Part shown: in pieces, positions 34,979 to 45,472 of the stretch | How positions within the stretch are numbered: the first letter of the stretch is position 1 | Layout: each line of letters starts with the position of its first letter | From: Microbulbifer rhizosphaerae | Lineage (GTDB): Bacteria > Pseudomonadota > Gammaproteobacteria > Pseudomonadales > Cellvibrionaceae | Length of the DNA stretch: 64,000 nt | Assembly: GCF_014191725.1 (NCBI RefSeq) | Contig: NZ_JACHWZ010000018.1 | Location: 37,928 to 101,927 of the forward strand | Direction: 5' to 3' | Position numbers and translations under genes: made by a program | Notes under the pieces: generated by a model | What the model was told of the DNA's origin: nothing | Seen by the model: the letters and a program-made list of their open reading frames with translations, nothing else | Databases searched by the model: none

Positions 34979-37066
34979 TCAATCTAGGCTGAAATCGAAG
35001 TCCATCGCCTCACCGGGCGCCTGGACATAGTAGCCCTGGATATAGTCGGTGCCGGTCTGCCACAGGGTGGGCAGCATGCTGGCCTGTTCGATGTGCGGCA
35101 CTATCACCTTGGTGTTGGCCTCGCTCAGCTGCTTGACCAGGTTGGCCAGGGTTTCGCTGCTCTCGCCCTCGTCCTGCACCTCGCGCACGAAGGAGGGGTC
35201 CACCTTGGCGAGATCCACCTTGACGTGCTCCAGGGCCTTGAAGGGGTTGAGGCCGGTGCCGAAGTGGCACACCGCCACGCGGCAGCCCAGGCCTTGTACC
35301 TGTTTGGTGAAGTCCCGCGCGGCGTGCAGGTTGCTGTTGATATCCTCCTGGCGCAACTGGAAGGTCACTGCCTTTGGGGGTACTTTGGCGGCCTTGAAGG
35401 CCACCGCCAACCAGGCCGGCAGGCCGCTGTCCAGAAGCGAGGCGGCGGTGATATGCAACAGCAGCGACACTTCGTTACCCTTTGCGCGCTGGGCGGCGGC
35501 GGACTTGATCGCGGTGAGGGTCACCCAGCGATCCATTTTGGTGGAGAGGCCGGCGTCGCCGAGGGCCTCAAGGAAAGCCACCGGCGCCAGTTGGTCCTTG
35601 CCGTCCACCAGGCGCACCAGCACTTCGTAAATCTGCTCGCCACTGCCCTGCAGGCTGAGGATCGGCTGGTACAACAGCTTCAGCTTGCCCGCCTCCAGCG
35701 CCTGCACCACCCGGGCGCGGTGGTAGGTGTCGGCGTCGCCCTCCTTGCCGGCGTCCGGCTCGTAGAGTGCGAAGCCGTTGCCCTTGGGGTTGTTCTGCAG
35801 CGCCTGCTTGTGGGCGTGCAATGCCTGGTCGAGTACTTTCTGCGCGTTGCCGGATGCCTCGCTGAGCAGCGAGATACCCACCGAAGCGGTGATCTGCAAA
35901 GTCTTGCCGGCGGCGTCGAAGATGGTGTCGGAGATTTTTTTCAGCAACTCGCGGGTGCGGTGTTCGGCGCTGTCCGGGGTGGTTTCCGGTATCAGCAGGC
36001 AGAAGCTCTCGTCGCCGTAGCGGGCGATCATGTCGCCGCGGCGCAGACTGGACTGCAGCAGCTCGGCCATATTTTTTTGCAGCGCGTCGGCGCCCGCCAC
36101 CCCCACCACTTTCTGTACTGTCTCTTCGAAGCCGTCCACCTCGATATAGATCAGGCCGCCGGTGCGCTGGGTGCCCGCGGTGGATTTAATGGCAGAATTG
36201 AGCAGTTGCACGAAGTGCTGGCGGTTGTAGAGGCCGGTGAGCGGATCGCGGTTCTTGATGTCGCTGAGCTGAGCCTCCAGTTCCTCGGTGTCGCCGCTGC
36301 GCGAGGCGATGCGCACCTGCAGGCAGCGCTCGTCGTCGTACACGGTGGAGAGCACCTGGGCGCGGGTGGGCAGCGGGCTGCCGGAAGCGGTCTTGGCGGT
36401 GAATTTCCACTCGCGGGCCTCGACTTCGTTGTTGTCGATGGCGCATTGCTTGAGAAATTCCCGCCCGGCTTCCTGTTCGCCCGCCGTGAGCATATCGATC
36501 AGCGGCTGGTACTCCACATCCTCGTTGCTGCGGTAGCCAAAGCGCTCGGCAAAGGAGTCGTTGGCGTAGACGATCAGACCGTCGGACACATAGGCAATGG
36601 CGTCCTTGGAGCTGTCCAGCAGTTCCTTGGCGCGTTGAAGGGTGGCGTGGTAACGCTGGTCGTGCAGGCGCGCCACGCGGCGGTTGGCGAGCGCGGTGAG
36701 TTCGCGCTGGATCACCAGCAGCAGGTGCTGGTCCTCGTCCACAGTAATGACATCGCGGGCGCCGAGTTTCAGCCCCTCCACCGCCGGCTGCGCGCCGCTG
36801 CGCTCCGTGAGCAGCAGCACCGGCACGTCTTTCTGCAGTTTGCTGATGGTGCGCAGTGCAACTGCGGGAGGCAGCTGTTGGCTGTTTTCCGCAGCGATCA
36901 GCAGGTCCCAGGCTTTGTCCTGCAGCAGCTTGGTCAGCGCGGCCTCGCTGGCCACGTGTTGCGCGCGGTTGGGACGGCCGGCGTTGTGCAGCATGCTCAC
37001 CAATCGTTGGGCTTCGGTGGGGGTATCGTGGATCAATAAAAGTCGAATGGTGTCGTTGCTGCTCAT
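34979..37066 (-). CDS. fimX: FimX-like degenerate GGDEF/EAL c-di-GMP receptor
   Basis: A 695-residue protein with the order receiver-like, PAS, GGDEF, EAL, the architecture and length of Pseudomonas FimX (691 aa). The receiver-like domain lacks the phosphoacceptor (WDLLIAAENS). The GGDEF signature is replaced by RYGDESFCLL and the EAL motif by EVL (QIYEVLVRLVDG), as in FimX, so it should bind rather than make or break c-di-GMP. FimX controls type IV pilus assembly and twitching. Genomic context supports this: serB and the smp-like gene lie close by, as in Pseudomonas aeruginosa. No pilus genes are in the window. Confidence 0.88.
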   Translation of the reverse strand: MSSNDTIRLLLIHDTPTEAQRLVSMLHNAGRPNRAQHVASEAALTKLLQDKAWDLLIAAENSQQLPPAVALRTISKLQKDVPVLLLTERSGAQPAVEGLKLGARDVITVDEDQHLLLVIQRELTALANRRVARLHDQRYHATLQRAKELLDSSKDAIAYVSDGLIVYANDSFAERFGYRSNEDVEYQPLIDMLTAGEQEAGREFLKQCAIDNNEVEAREWKFTAKTASGSPLPTRAQVLSTVYDDERCLQVRIASRSGDTEELEAQLSDIKNRDPLTGLYNRQHFVQLLNSAIKSTAGTQRTGGLIYIEVDGFEETVQKVVGVAGADALQKNMAELLQSSLRRGDMIARYGDESFCLLIPETTPDSAEHRTRELLKKISDTIFDAAGKTLQITASVGISLLSEASGNAQKVLDQALHAHKQALQNNPKGNGFALYEPDAGKEGDADTYHRARVVQALEAGKLKLLYQPILSLQGSGEQIYEVLVRLVDGKDQLAPVAFLEALGDAGLSTKMDRWVTLTAIKSAAAQRAKGNEVSLLLHITAASLLDSGLPAWLAVAFKAAKVPPKAVTFQLRQEDINSNLHAARDFTKQVQGLGCRVAVCHFGTGLNPFKALEHVKVDLAKVDPSFVREVQDEGESSETLANLVKQLSEANTKVIVPHIEQASMLPTLWQTGTDYIQGYYVQAPGEAMDFDFSLD

Positions 37067-37171
37067 TATTTGCTCTTTTTAACTACCGTCGCGTCAGGCG
37101 AGCCCGCTAGTTTATTGCCGCGCGACTGGGACTTACAAGGCGGGAGTGGCAACCGCGTCACACTATTCGAA

Positions 37172-37205
37172 GCAAAAGGAAAGACCGGCGGCGGGATGCC
37201 GCCGG
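37172..37205 (-). terminator. Terminator-like hairpin after epmB, minus strand
   Basis: CCGGCGGC and GCCGCCGG around a five-base loop; on the minus strand it is followed by TCTTTCCTTTT. It lies 20 bases after the epmB stop. Confidence 0.6.
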
Positions 37206-37224
37206 AGGGATTGCGCGCCTTTCT

Positions 37225-38262
37225 TCAGAGCGGCGTCTTGGACGCTTCCCCCGGAATTTCCCGCACCAGTCGCGGCACCAGGTAGCCAGGCAACCGCCGG
37301 CGCAGCTGCTCCACCAGTTCCCGCGCGCGGGCGTCGCCCACCTCGAAGTGCGCCGCCCCCTGAACCCGGTCGAGCTGGTGCAGGTAGTAGGGCAGCACGC
37401 CGGCGGTGAAGAGCGCCTCGCTCAGGTCTTCCAGCGCCTCGGCGCTGTCGTTCACCCCTTTCAGCAGTACCGCCTGATTGAGCAGGGTGACCCCGGCATC
37501 GCGCAGTTTTTGCAGGGCGCTGCGGACCTCGCCGTCTATCTCGTTGGCGTGGTTGCAGTGCAGCACCAACACCGGCTTGAGCCGCGAACCGGTGAACCAG
37601 TCGATCAGTTGATCGGTGATCCGCGACGGCACCACTATCGGCAGGCGACTGTGCAGCCGCAGCTTGTCCAGCTGCGGAATCGCCGCCAGTTCGCCGCTCA
37701 GCCACTGCAGTTGGCGGTCGCTTAGCACTAGCGGATCGCCGCCGCTCAGAATCACCTCGCGCAGATCCGCCTGTGAGCGGATATAGTCCAGCGCTTCCAC
37801 CCACTGGGCGCGGCTGAGGTGGTTGTCGCCGTAGGGAAACTGGCGGCGAAAGCAGTAGCGGCAGTTCACCGCGCACTGGCCGGCGGCGATCAGCAGCAGG
37901 CGGCCGCCATACTTGTGCACCACGCCGGGCCGCGGGTTGGCCTCGGCCTCGCGCAGCGGATCGGCGCTGTAGCCGGGGCTCGCCTCCAGCTCCGCGGCGG
38001 CGGGCAACACCTGTAATAACAGCGGGTCGCGGGGATCGCCGGGGCGTATACGCTTGAGGTAGGGCCTGGGGATACGCAGGGAGAAGTCGCCGCCCGCGGC
38101 GAGTGCCGCCGGCAGCTGCGCCGGGTCCAGCCCCAGCAGTTCGATCAATTCGCGGGGATCGGTGAGCAGGTCCGCCAGTTCCTCCTGCCAACGCCGCTGC
38201 CGTCCCGCGGGGACCGTCTCGCGGGCAACGATTTCACTGGCGGCTGGGGCGTGCTGTATCAT
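37225..38262 (-). CDS. epmB: EF-P beta-lysylation protein EpmB (lysine 2,3-aminomutase-like)
   Basis: Radical SAM lysine 2,3-aminomutase homologue, 345 aa. It isomerises (S)-alpha-lysine to (R)-beta-lysine, which EpmA then attaches to elongation factor P. The 4Fe-4S motif is CAVNCRYCFRRQFPY (near residue 130). Further family features are KYGGRLLLIAAGQ, VILSGGDPLVLSD, LHSRLPIVVPSRIT and YYLHQLDRVQGAAHF with the C-terminal lysine-binding residues. It is divergent from efp (80 bases), and epmA follows efp. The ATG at 38262 fits the common N-terminus. Confidence 0.94.
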   Translation of the reverse strand: MIQHAPAASEIVARETVPAGRQRRWQEELADLLTDPRELIELLGLDPAQLPAALAAGGDFSLRIPRPYLKRIRPGDPRDPLLLQVLPAAAELEASPGYSADPLREAEANPRPGVVHKYGGRLLLIAAGQCAVNCRYCFRRQFPYGDNHLSRAQWVEALDYIRSQADLREVILSGGDPLVLSDRQLQWLSGELAAIPQLDKLRLHSRLPIVVPSRITDQLIDWFTGSRLKPVLVLHCNHANEIDGEVRSALQKLRDAGVTLLNQAVLLKGVNDSAEALEDLSEALFTAGVLPYYLHQLDRVQGAAHFEVGDARARELVEQLRRRLPGYLVPRLVREIPGEASKTPL

Positions 38263-38341
38263 AGGCGGCTGTTTGCAATGGCTGAAGCGCGCAAATTTTA
38301 AGCACTTCATTAGAAATTGAAAGTTTGTTTTAGAGGAATCC

Positions 38342-38914
38342 ATGGCTAGTTACTCCACCAACGAATTCAAGGGCGGCCTCAAGGTAATGCTCGACGGCGA
38401 CCCCTGCTCCATCGTGGAGAACGAATTCGTCAAACCCGGCAAGGGCCAGGCATTTAACCGCGTGAAGCTGCGCAACCTGAAAACCGGCAGGGTGTGGGAG
38501 CGCACCTTCCGCTCCGGCGAGAGCCTGGAGGCCGCGGACGTGATGGACCGCGATATGGAGTACCTCTACAACGACGGCGAGTTCTACCACTTTATGGAGC
38601 CGGAGACCTTCGAGCAGCACCAGGCCTCCGCCGATGCGGTGGGCGACGCCTCCAAGTGGCTGAAAGAGCAGGATATGTGCACCGTGACCCTGTACAACGG
38701 CGCGCCGCTCGCGGTCACCCCGCCCAACCATGTAATCCTGGAGATCACCGACACCGACCCGGGCCTGCGCGGCGATACCGCCCAGGGCGGCACCAAGCCC
38801 GCCACCCTGGTCACCGGCGCGGTGGTCAAGGTGCCATTGTTCCTGGAGATCGGCGAGACCATCAAGGTGGACACCCGCACTGGTGAATACCTGGGGCGCG
38901 CCAAGGAAGACTGA
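38342..38914 (+). CDS. efp: Elongation factor P
   Basis: Translation factor EF-P, 190 aa, which rescues ribosomes stalled at polyproline. The three beta-barrel domains are complete. The modification site is K34 in the loop KPGKGQAFN, which suits beta-lysylation by EpmA/EpmB, and both genes flank it. C-terminal signature [24 protein letters not shown] precedes the ATG at good spacing. Confidence 0.97.
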   Translation: MASYSTNEFKGGLKVMLDGDPCSIVENEFVKPGKGQAFNRVKLRNLKTGRVWERTFRSGESLEAADVMDRDMEYLYNDGEFYHFMEPETFEQHQASADAVGDASKWLKEQDMCTVTLYNGAPLAVTPPNHVILEITDTDPGLRGDTAQGGTKPATLVTGAVVKVPLFLEIGETIKVDTRTGEYLGRAKED

Positions 38915-38925
38915 TCCCATTCCCT

Positions 38926-38960
38926 GTAGGAGCGGCGGATGGCCGCCCCGCCGCTCCTAC
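38926..38960. repeat. REP-like palindrome, copy 10 (short form, between efp and epmA)
   Basis: GTAGGAGCGGCGG and CCGCCGCTCCTAC with a short inner part ATGGCCGCC. It lies in the 61-base gap between efp and epmA and would form a hairpin in a shared transcript. Confidence 0.82.
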
Positions 38961-38975
38961 AAAGATCTTCGACAA

Positions 38976-39929
38976 ATGACAGAGAACTTCTGGCAACCCA
39001 CCGCTTCCGCCGAGGCCCTGCGCCACCGCGCGCGGCTGCTGGCCGATATCCGCCGCTTCTTCGCCGATCGCGATGTGCTGGAAGTGGAAGTGCCGCTGCT
39101 TTCCCGTCGCGCCACCAGCGATCCCCATATCGAGTCCGTCACCGCCCTCTGCGGCGGCCAGCCCGCCTACCTGGCCACCAGCCCGGAATTCGGCCTCAAG
39201 CGGCTGCTGGCCGCGGGGGTGGGGGACTGCTACAGCCTCGGAAGGGCGTTTCGCGAGGGCGAGGCCGGTGGCCGCCACAACCCGGAGTTCACCATGTTGG
39301 AGTGGTACCGGGTGGGATGGGACGACCGCAAGTTGATGGAGGAAGTGGGAGAATTGCTGGGCCGACTGCTCGGCACTGAACGGATGCGCTCGCTCAGCTA
39401 CCGCGAGCTGTTCCTGCAACAGTTGGAACTGGATCCGCACACCGTCTCCGATGTGGAACTGCGCGACTGCGCCGGCCGCGAAGTGGAGCTGTCCTTCACG
39501 CCCGCCACCCGCGACGAGTGCCTGGACCTGCTGATGAGCCACCGCCTGGAGCCGGCCATGGGCGAGGGCATCACCCTGCTATACGACTTCCCCGCCAGCC
39601 AGGCGGCCCTGGCCAGGGTGGTGGAGGACGAGACCGGCACCGCCGTGGCACGGCGCTTTGAGGCCTACGCCAGCGGCATGGAACTGGCCAACGGCTACTG
39701 GGAACTCACCGACCCCGAGGAGCAGCTGCGCCGCTTTCACGCGGACCACAGCTACCGGGCCGCGCACAAGCGACATGTGTATCCTTTCGAGGAACGGCTG
39801 GTGGAAGCGCTGTGCGCCGGAATGCCGGAGTGCGCGGGAGTGGCGCTGGGTGTGGACCGGGTACTGATGCTCGCCGGCGATTATTCGCGCATAGACGAGG
39901 TCATCGCCTTTCCGATAGATCGCGCATAG
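38976..39929 (+). CDS. epmA: EF-P--(R)-beta-lysine ligase EpmA
   Basis: Class II lysyl-tRNA-synthetase-like protein without an anticodon-binding domain, 317 aa (EpmA/GenX/PoxA). It ligates beta-lysine to K34 of EF-P. Class II motifs: VLEVEVPLLSRRATSDPHIE (motif 1 region), SLGRAFREGEAGGRHNPEFTMLEWYRVGW (motif 2) and GVALGVDRVLMLAGD (motif 3). It follows efp, separated by a REP hairpin, and completes the EF-P module. The usual epmC is not present here. Confidence 0.95.
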   Translation: MTENFWQPTASAEALRHRARLLADIRRFFADRDVLEVEVPLLSRRATSDPHIESVTALCGGQPAYLATSPEFGLKRLLAAGVGDCYSLGRAFREGEAGGRHNPEFTMLEWYRVGWDDRKLMEEVGELLGRLLGTERMRSLSYRELFLQQLELDPHTVSDVELRDCAGREVELSFTPATRDECLDLLMSHRLEPAMGEGITLLYDFPASQAALARVVEDETGTAVARRFEAYASGMELANGYWELTDPEEQLRRFHADHSYRAAHKRHVYPFEERLVEALCAGMPECAGVALGVDRVLMLAGDYSRIDEVIAFPIDRA

Positions 39930-39938
39930 AGTGCGCCG

Positions 39939-40727
39939 TTACGGCTCATAGCGATAGCGGGTCACCTCGCCAACGGCGAAGAAACCTGTCTCAAGATAGA
40001 GCTCCTGCCGCTCCACCGGTGTCAGCGACACTGCGTGCTTGTGATGGCTGTCCAGCGCCTGGGCCACCAGGTAGTTGAACAGCGCGCGGCCTATACCGCG
40101 GCCCCGGTATTCCTCCCGGGTGATCAGGTCGTAGAGGCCCAGGGCATCGGCGGAGGCGAACAGGCACCCCGCGGCCACCGGCCTGCCCTCCCACTTGCCC
40201 AGGAACAGTTTCAGGCGACCGCGCTTGTGCTCCGGCAGCTCCTGCAGCTTACGGTAGAACTTCTTGATCTGCGGCCCCTCGCGCGCGCCGTTGAACGCCT
40301 CCGCCTGCAACTCTGCGTAGTCGGCTATCTCTTCCGCGGCCGCGGGCGCCAGTTCCAGTTCCGGGGGGCACTGATCGTCCGCCGCCAGCCGCTGCACCTC
40401 CACTGCCATGGCCACCAGGGTATCCTGCCGCACCACCCCCAATTCCGCCAGTTCGGCGTGATCCAGCGGTTTGTTGGCGCAGTGCCAGAGGGTGAAGGGG
40501 CTGTGGCGCTCGGCGAAGTAATCCACCACGAAGCGCTGCAGTATGCGCGAGGGCATCACCGCATTGCTCACCACCTGGTTGAAGGTGTGGGACAGCAGGC
40601 CGCTGTCTGTGCGCAGTACGCCGGTGATCTCCCGGGTGTGATCCGGGTTCAACAGGCCGGCGCAGTAGCTGGCCTTGGCCTCCAGATTGCGGCAGACGAG
40701 GTTTTTGGCGCTGAGACTGTATTTCAT
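39939..40727 (-). CDS. GNAT-family N-acetyltransferase
   Basis: A 262-residue protein whose C-terminal half is a GNAT domain with the acetyl-CoA loop TREEYRGRGIGRALFNYLVAQAL and a final YLETGFFAVGEV strand. The N-terminal half (VLRTDSGLLSHTFNQVVSN, RILQRFVVDYFAERHSPFTLWH) is the extension seen in two-part GNAT proteins. The substrate is unknown. It is convergent with epmA (9 bases apart). Confidence 0.85.
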   Translation of the reverse strand: MKYSLSAKNLVCRNLEAKASYCAGLLNPDHTREITGVLRTDSGLLSHTFNQVVSNAVMPSRILQRFVVDYFAERHSPFTLWHCANKPLDHAELAELGVVRQDTLVAMAVEVQRLAADDQCPPELELAPAAAEEIADYAELQAEAFNGAREGPQIKKFYRKLQELPEHKRGRLKLFLGKWEGRPVAAGCLFASADALGLYDLITREEYRGRGIGRALFNYLVAQALDSHHKHAVSLTPVERQELYLETGFFAVGEVTRYRYEP

Positions 40728-40801
40728 TCTTACAAGAATAGCGGTTGGCCGGAGGGGTGTAGGTCTGGGATGCCTCTACAGGAACGGTGGCGCCGGAGCC
40801 C

Positions 40802-40896
40802 TCAGCGTAACTGATAGCCCTCAGCGTAACTGATAGCCGTCAGCGTAACTGATAGCCCTCAGCGCAACTGATAGCCGTCAGCGCAGCTGCCTGTCC
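40802..40896. repeat. 19-base tandem repeat at the 3' end of cysE
   Basis: Four units of TCAGCGTAACTGATAGCCC (variants C or G at the end, one T-to-C change) run directly into the cysE stop, and the fifth, diverged unit is the end of the cysE coding sequence itself. On the minus strand every unit repeats the last codons and stop of cysE (CAGTT-CGCTGA). Confidence 0.85.
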
Positions 40897-41699
40897 ACTT
40901 CCGACAGCGCGCACTGGTCCATGGACAGCGCCGGCTGGGCGCAGCTGGCGTCGCCGATCACCCGCGCGGGAACGCCGGCCACCAGCTTCTGCGCCGGTAT
41001 CGATTTGAGCACTACGCTGCCGGAGGCCACCTGGGCGCACTGGCCGATCTCGATATTGCCCAGCACTTTGCTGCCGGCGCCGATCAGCACGCCGCGGCGC
41101 ACTTTGGGGTGGCGGTCGCCGCTCTCCTTGCCGGTGCCCCCCAGGGTCACCGACTGCATGATCGACACGTTGTCCTCCACCACCGCGGTCTCGCCGATCA
41201 CGATGCCGGTGGCGTGGTCCAGCAATATGCCCTGCCCCAGCTCCGCCGCCGGGTGGATGTCCACGCTGAACACCACCGAGATGCGATGCTGTAGGAACAG
41301 CGCCAGGGAGCGGCGCTTCTGGAGCCACAGCCAGTGGGCCACGCGGTGGGCCTGCAGGGCGTGGAAGCCCTTGAAGTACAGGAAGGGTTCGTAGAGGGCG
41401 CTGCAGGCGGAATCCCGCTGGTGGACGGCGGCCAGGTCGGCGCGCGCGGCGCGGCCGATGCCGGCGTCCGCCGCCAGTGCCTCGTCGATCACCTCGCGGA
41501 TCAGCAGTGCCGGCGCCACGGGGCTGTCCAGTTTATTGGCCAGGTGAAAACTCAGCGCCGATTCCAGGGTGTCGTGGTTGAGGATGGTGGCGTGCAGGAA
41601 GCTCGCCAGCATCGGCTCCCGCTCCACCTGCTGGGCCACGCCGCCGCGGATCTCCCGCCAGATTTCATCGGTTTTCACGTCCACTCGATAAGCTTCCAT
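40878..41699 (-). CDS. cysE: Serine O-acetyltransferase CysE
   Basis: Left-handed beta-helix acetyltransferase of about 273 aa that makes O-acetylserine for cysteine synthesis. The N-terminal helical domain (SFHLANKLDSPVAPALLIREVIDEAL) is followed by hexapeptide repeats (GQGILLDHATGIVIGETAVVEDNVSIMQSVTLGGTGKESGDRHPKV). Catalytic His residues are in DIHPAA and DHATG. The ATG at 41699 has AGGAGG ten bases upstream. The tail DQCALSEVDRQLR is followed by tandem copies of the gene end. It lies 16 bases after srkA, so the two are probably cotranscribed. Confidence 0.95.
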   Translation of the reverse strand: MEAYRVDVKTDEIWREIRGGVAQQVEREPMLASFLHATILNHDTLESALSFHLANKLDSPVAPALLIREVIDEALAADAGIGRAARADLAAVHQRDSACSALYEPFLYFKGFHALQAHRVAHWLWLQKRRSLALFLQHRISVVFSVDIHPAAELGQGILLDHATGIVIGETAVVEDNVSIMQSVTLGGTGKESGDRHPKVRRGVLIGAGSKVLGNIEIGQCAQVASGSVVLKSIPAQKLVAGVPARVIGDASCAQPALSMDQCALSEVDRQLR

Positions 41700-41715
41700 C
41701 AACAATATTCCTCCT

Positions 41716-42702
41716 TTAGACAGCGCCCAGGGTCAGCGGCGGTTCCTGCAGCGCAGACAACTGCTCGCGCAACGCCAGTATATGTGTCCCCCAGTAGTTC
41801 GGGGTGTTGAACCAGGGGAAGGCCAGGGGAAAGGCCGGGTCCTGCCAGCGACGCGCCAGCCAGGCGGCGTGGTGCATCTGGCGCAGGCAGCGCAGCGGCT
41901 CGATCAGCTGCAACTCCTGCGGGTCGAAACTGGAGAAGGTCTCGTAGCCCTCGACCACCGCGTCCAGGTAGGCGGTCTGCTCGGCGCGGTTACCCGAAAT
42001 GAGCATCCAGATGTCCTGGATCGCCGGGCCGGTGAGGCAGTCGTCCAGATCCACGAACCAGGGGGTCTCCTCGCGCCACAGGAAGTTGCCGGGGTGGCAG
42101 TCGCCGTGCAGGCGCAGGGTCGCCCAGTCGCGCTCGAACAGCGGCGCTATCCGCTCGATGATATGGGCGGTCACCGATGCGTAGGCCTCGCGGTTTTCCC
42201 GCGGCAGGAAGTCGCCGGCGAGGATGAATTCGCGGCTGTCGATGGCAAAGTGCTGCAGGGTCAGCGCCGGCCGGTACTGGAAAGGCCTGGCGCGGCCCAC
42301 TGCGTGGATGCGCCCGAGCATGGTGCCCACCTGCTCCAGGTGCTCGAAATTGTCCAGCTCCACCTGCCGCCCGCCGCGGCGGGGGAAGAGCGCGAAGCGG
42401 AATCCCCCGGCTTCCATCAGCGTGCGGCCGTCGAACTGCAACGGCGCCACCACCGGAATCTCCGCCGCCGCCAGCTCCAGGGTGAACTGGTGCTCCTCCA
42501 CGATCTGCTCGTCGCTCCAGCGGCCCGGACGGTAGAACTTGGCGATCAGCGGCTCGCTCTCCTCGATACCCACCTGGTAGACGCGGTTTTCGTAACTGTT
42601 CAGGGGAAAGATCCGCGCGTCGGACACCAGCCCGGCGCTCTCCACGCAGTCGATAACCCTGTCCGGCGTGAGGGCTTCGTAGGGGTGGTGGCTCTGGGGC
42701 AT
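41716..42702 (-). CDS. srkA: Stress response kinase SrkA (YihE/RdoA)
   Basis: A 328-residue eukaryotic-like Ser/Thr kinase of the YihE group, which counters stress-induced death pathways and supports Cpx/DsbA-related functions in E. coli. Motifs: SYENRVYQVG (nucleotide loop), LIAKFYRPGRW with the ATP lysine, LRLHGDCHPGNFLW (catalytic loop) and WFVDLDDCLTGPAIQD (metal-binding Asp). Length and motifs are complete. It sits upstream of cysE. Confidence 0.93.
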   Translation of the reverse strand: MPQSHHPYEALTPDRVIDCVESAGLVSDARIFPLNSYENRVYQVGIEESEPLIAKFYRPGRWSDEQIVEEHQFTLELAAAEIPVVAPLQFDGRTLMEAGGFRFALFPRRGGRQVELDNFEHLEQVGTMLGRIHAVGRARPFQYRPALTLQHFAIDSREFILAGDFLPRENREAYASVTAHIIERIAPLFERDWATLRLHGDCHPGNFLWREETPWFVDLDDCLTGPAIQDIWMLISGNRAEQTAYLDAVVEGYETFSSFDPQELQLIEPLRCLRQMHHAAWLARRWQDPAFPLAFPWFNTPNYWGTHILALREQLSALQEPPLTLGAV

Positions 42703-42801
42703 GACATATCCCGGGGTTTACATAGGACGGCTATGCTAACCCGGCCCGCGCGCCGGGAACAAACAGATAAGACAGCGCCGTCGATCTCTGTAGGATTCCC
42801 C

Positions 42802-42834
42802 GTAGGGTGGATAAGAGCAGCGCATCCACCCTAC
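42802..42834. repeat. 33-base palindromic repeat (GTAGGGTGGAT type)
   Basis: GTAGGGTGGAT and ATCCACCCTAC, 11-base perfect arms around an 11-base loop. A different sequence from the main REP family; palindromes of this type are dispersed in many proteobacterial genomes. It lies upstream of srkA. Confidence 0.65.
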
Positions 42835-42878
42835 TGTGTGCCTTTCTCCAACAGCCCTGCGGCTCTTTGCGGCCAAGT

Positions 42879-42908
42879 AAAAACGGCGGCGTGTATGAAC
42901 GCCGCCGT
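42879..42908 (-). terminator. Rho-independent terminator of katG
   Basis: On the minus strand ACGGCGGCG, an eight-base loop and CGCCGCCGT are followed by a run of five T. It lies about 55 bases after the katG stop. Confidence 0.82.
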
Positions 42909-42961
42909 CTTTCGTTGACTGCAACAGGGTTGCAGTGTGAATCCACCCTGTGAGGTCCGAA

Positions 42962-45331
<2,370 letters not shown>

Positions 45332-45472
45332 TCAGTAACCTAAACTTCCCTTCGTTTAGTTAGTGTTTCCGTCAGGACCAACGGAAAACCGGAAAGCTGT
45401 CCGGTTTCCGGCTCTGATATCGGGCGCCGGTTCCCGAACCCAAAGCTTCCCTTCCCTCCCCGGAGCAAATAG

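Noticed and set aside
34979..37066. Active diguanylate cyclase or phosphodiesterase
   Set aside because: Both signature motifs are altered in the FimX manner, so catalysis is unlikely.
40802..40896. Short CRISPR-like array
   Set aside because: The repeats are directly adjacent with no unique spacers, and there are no cas genes.
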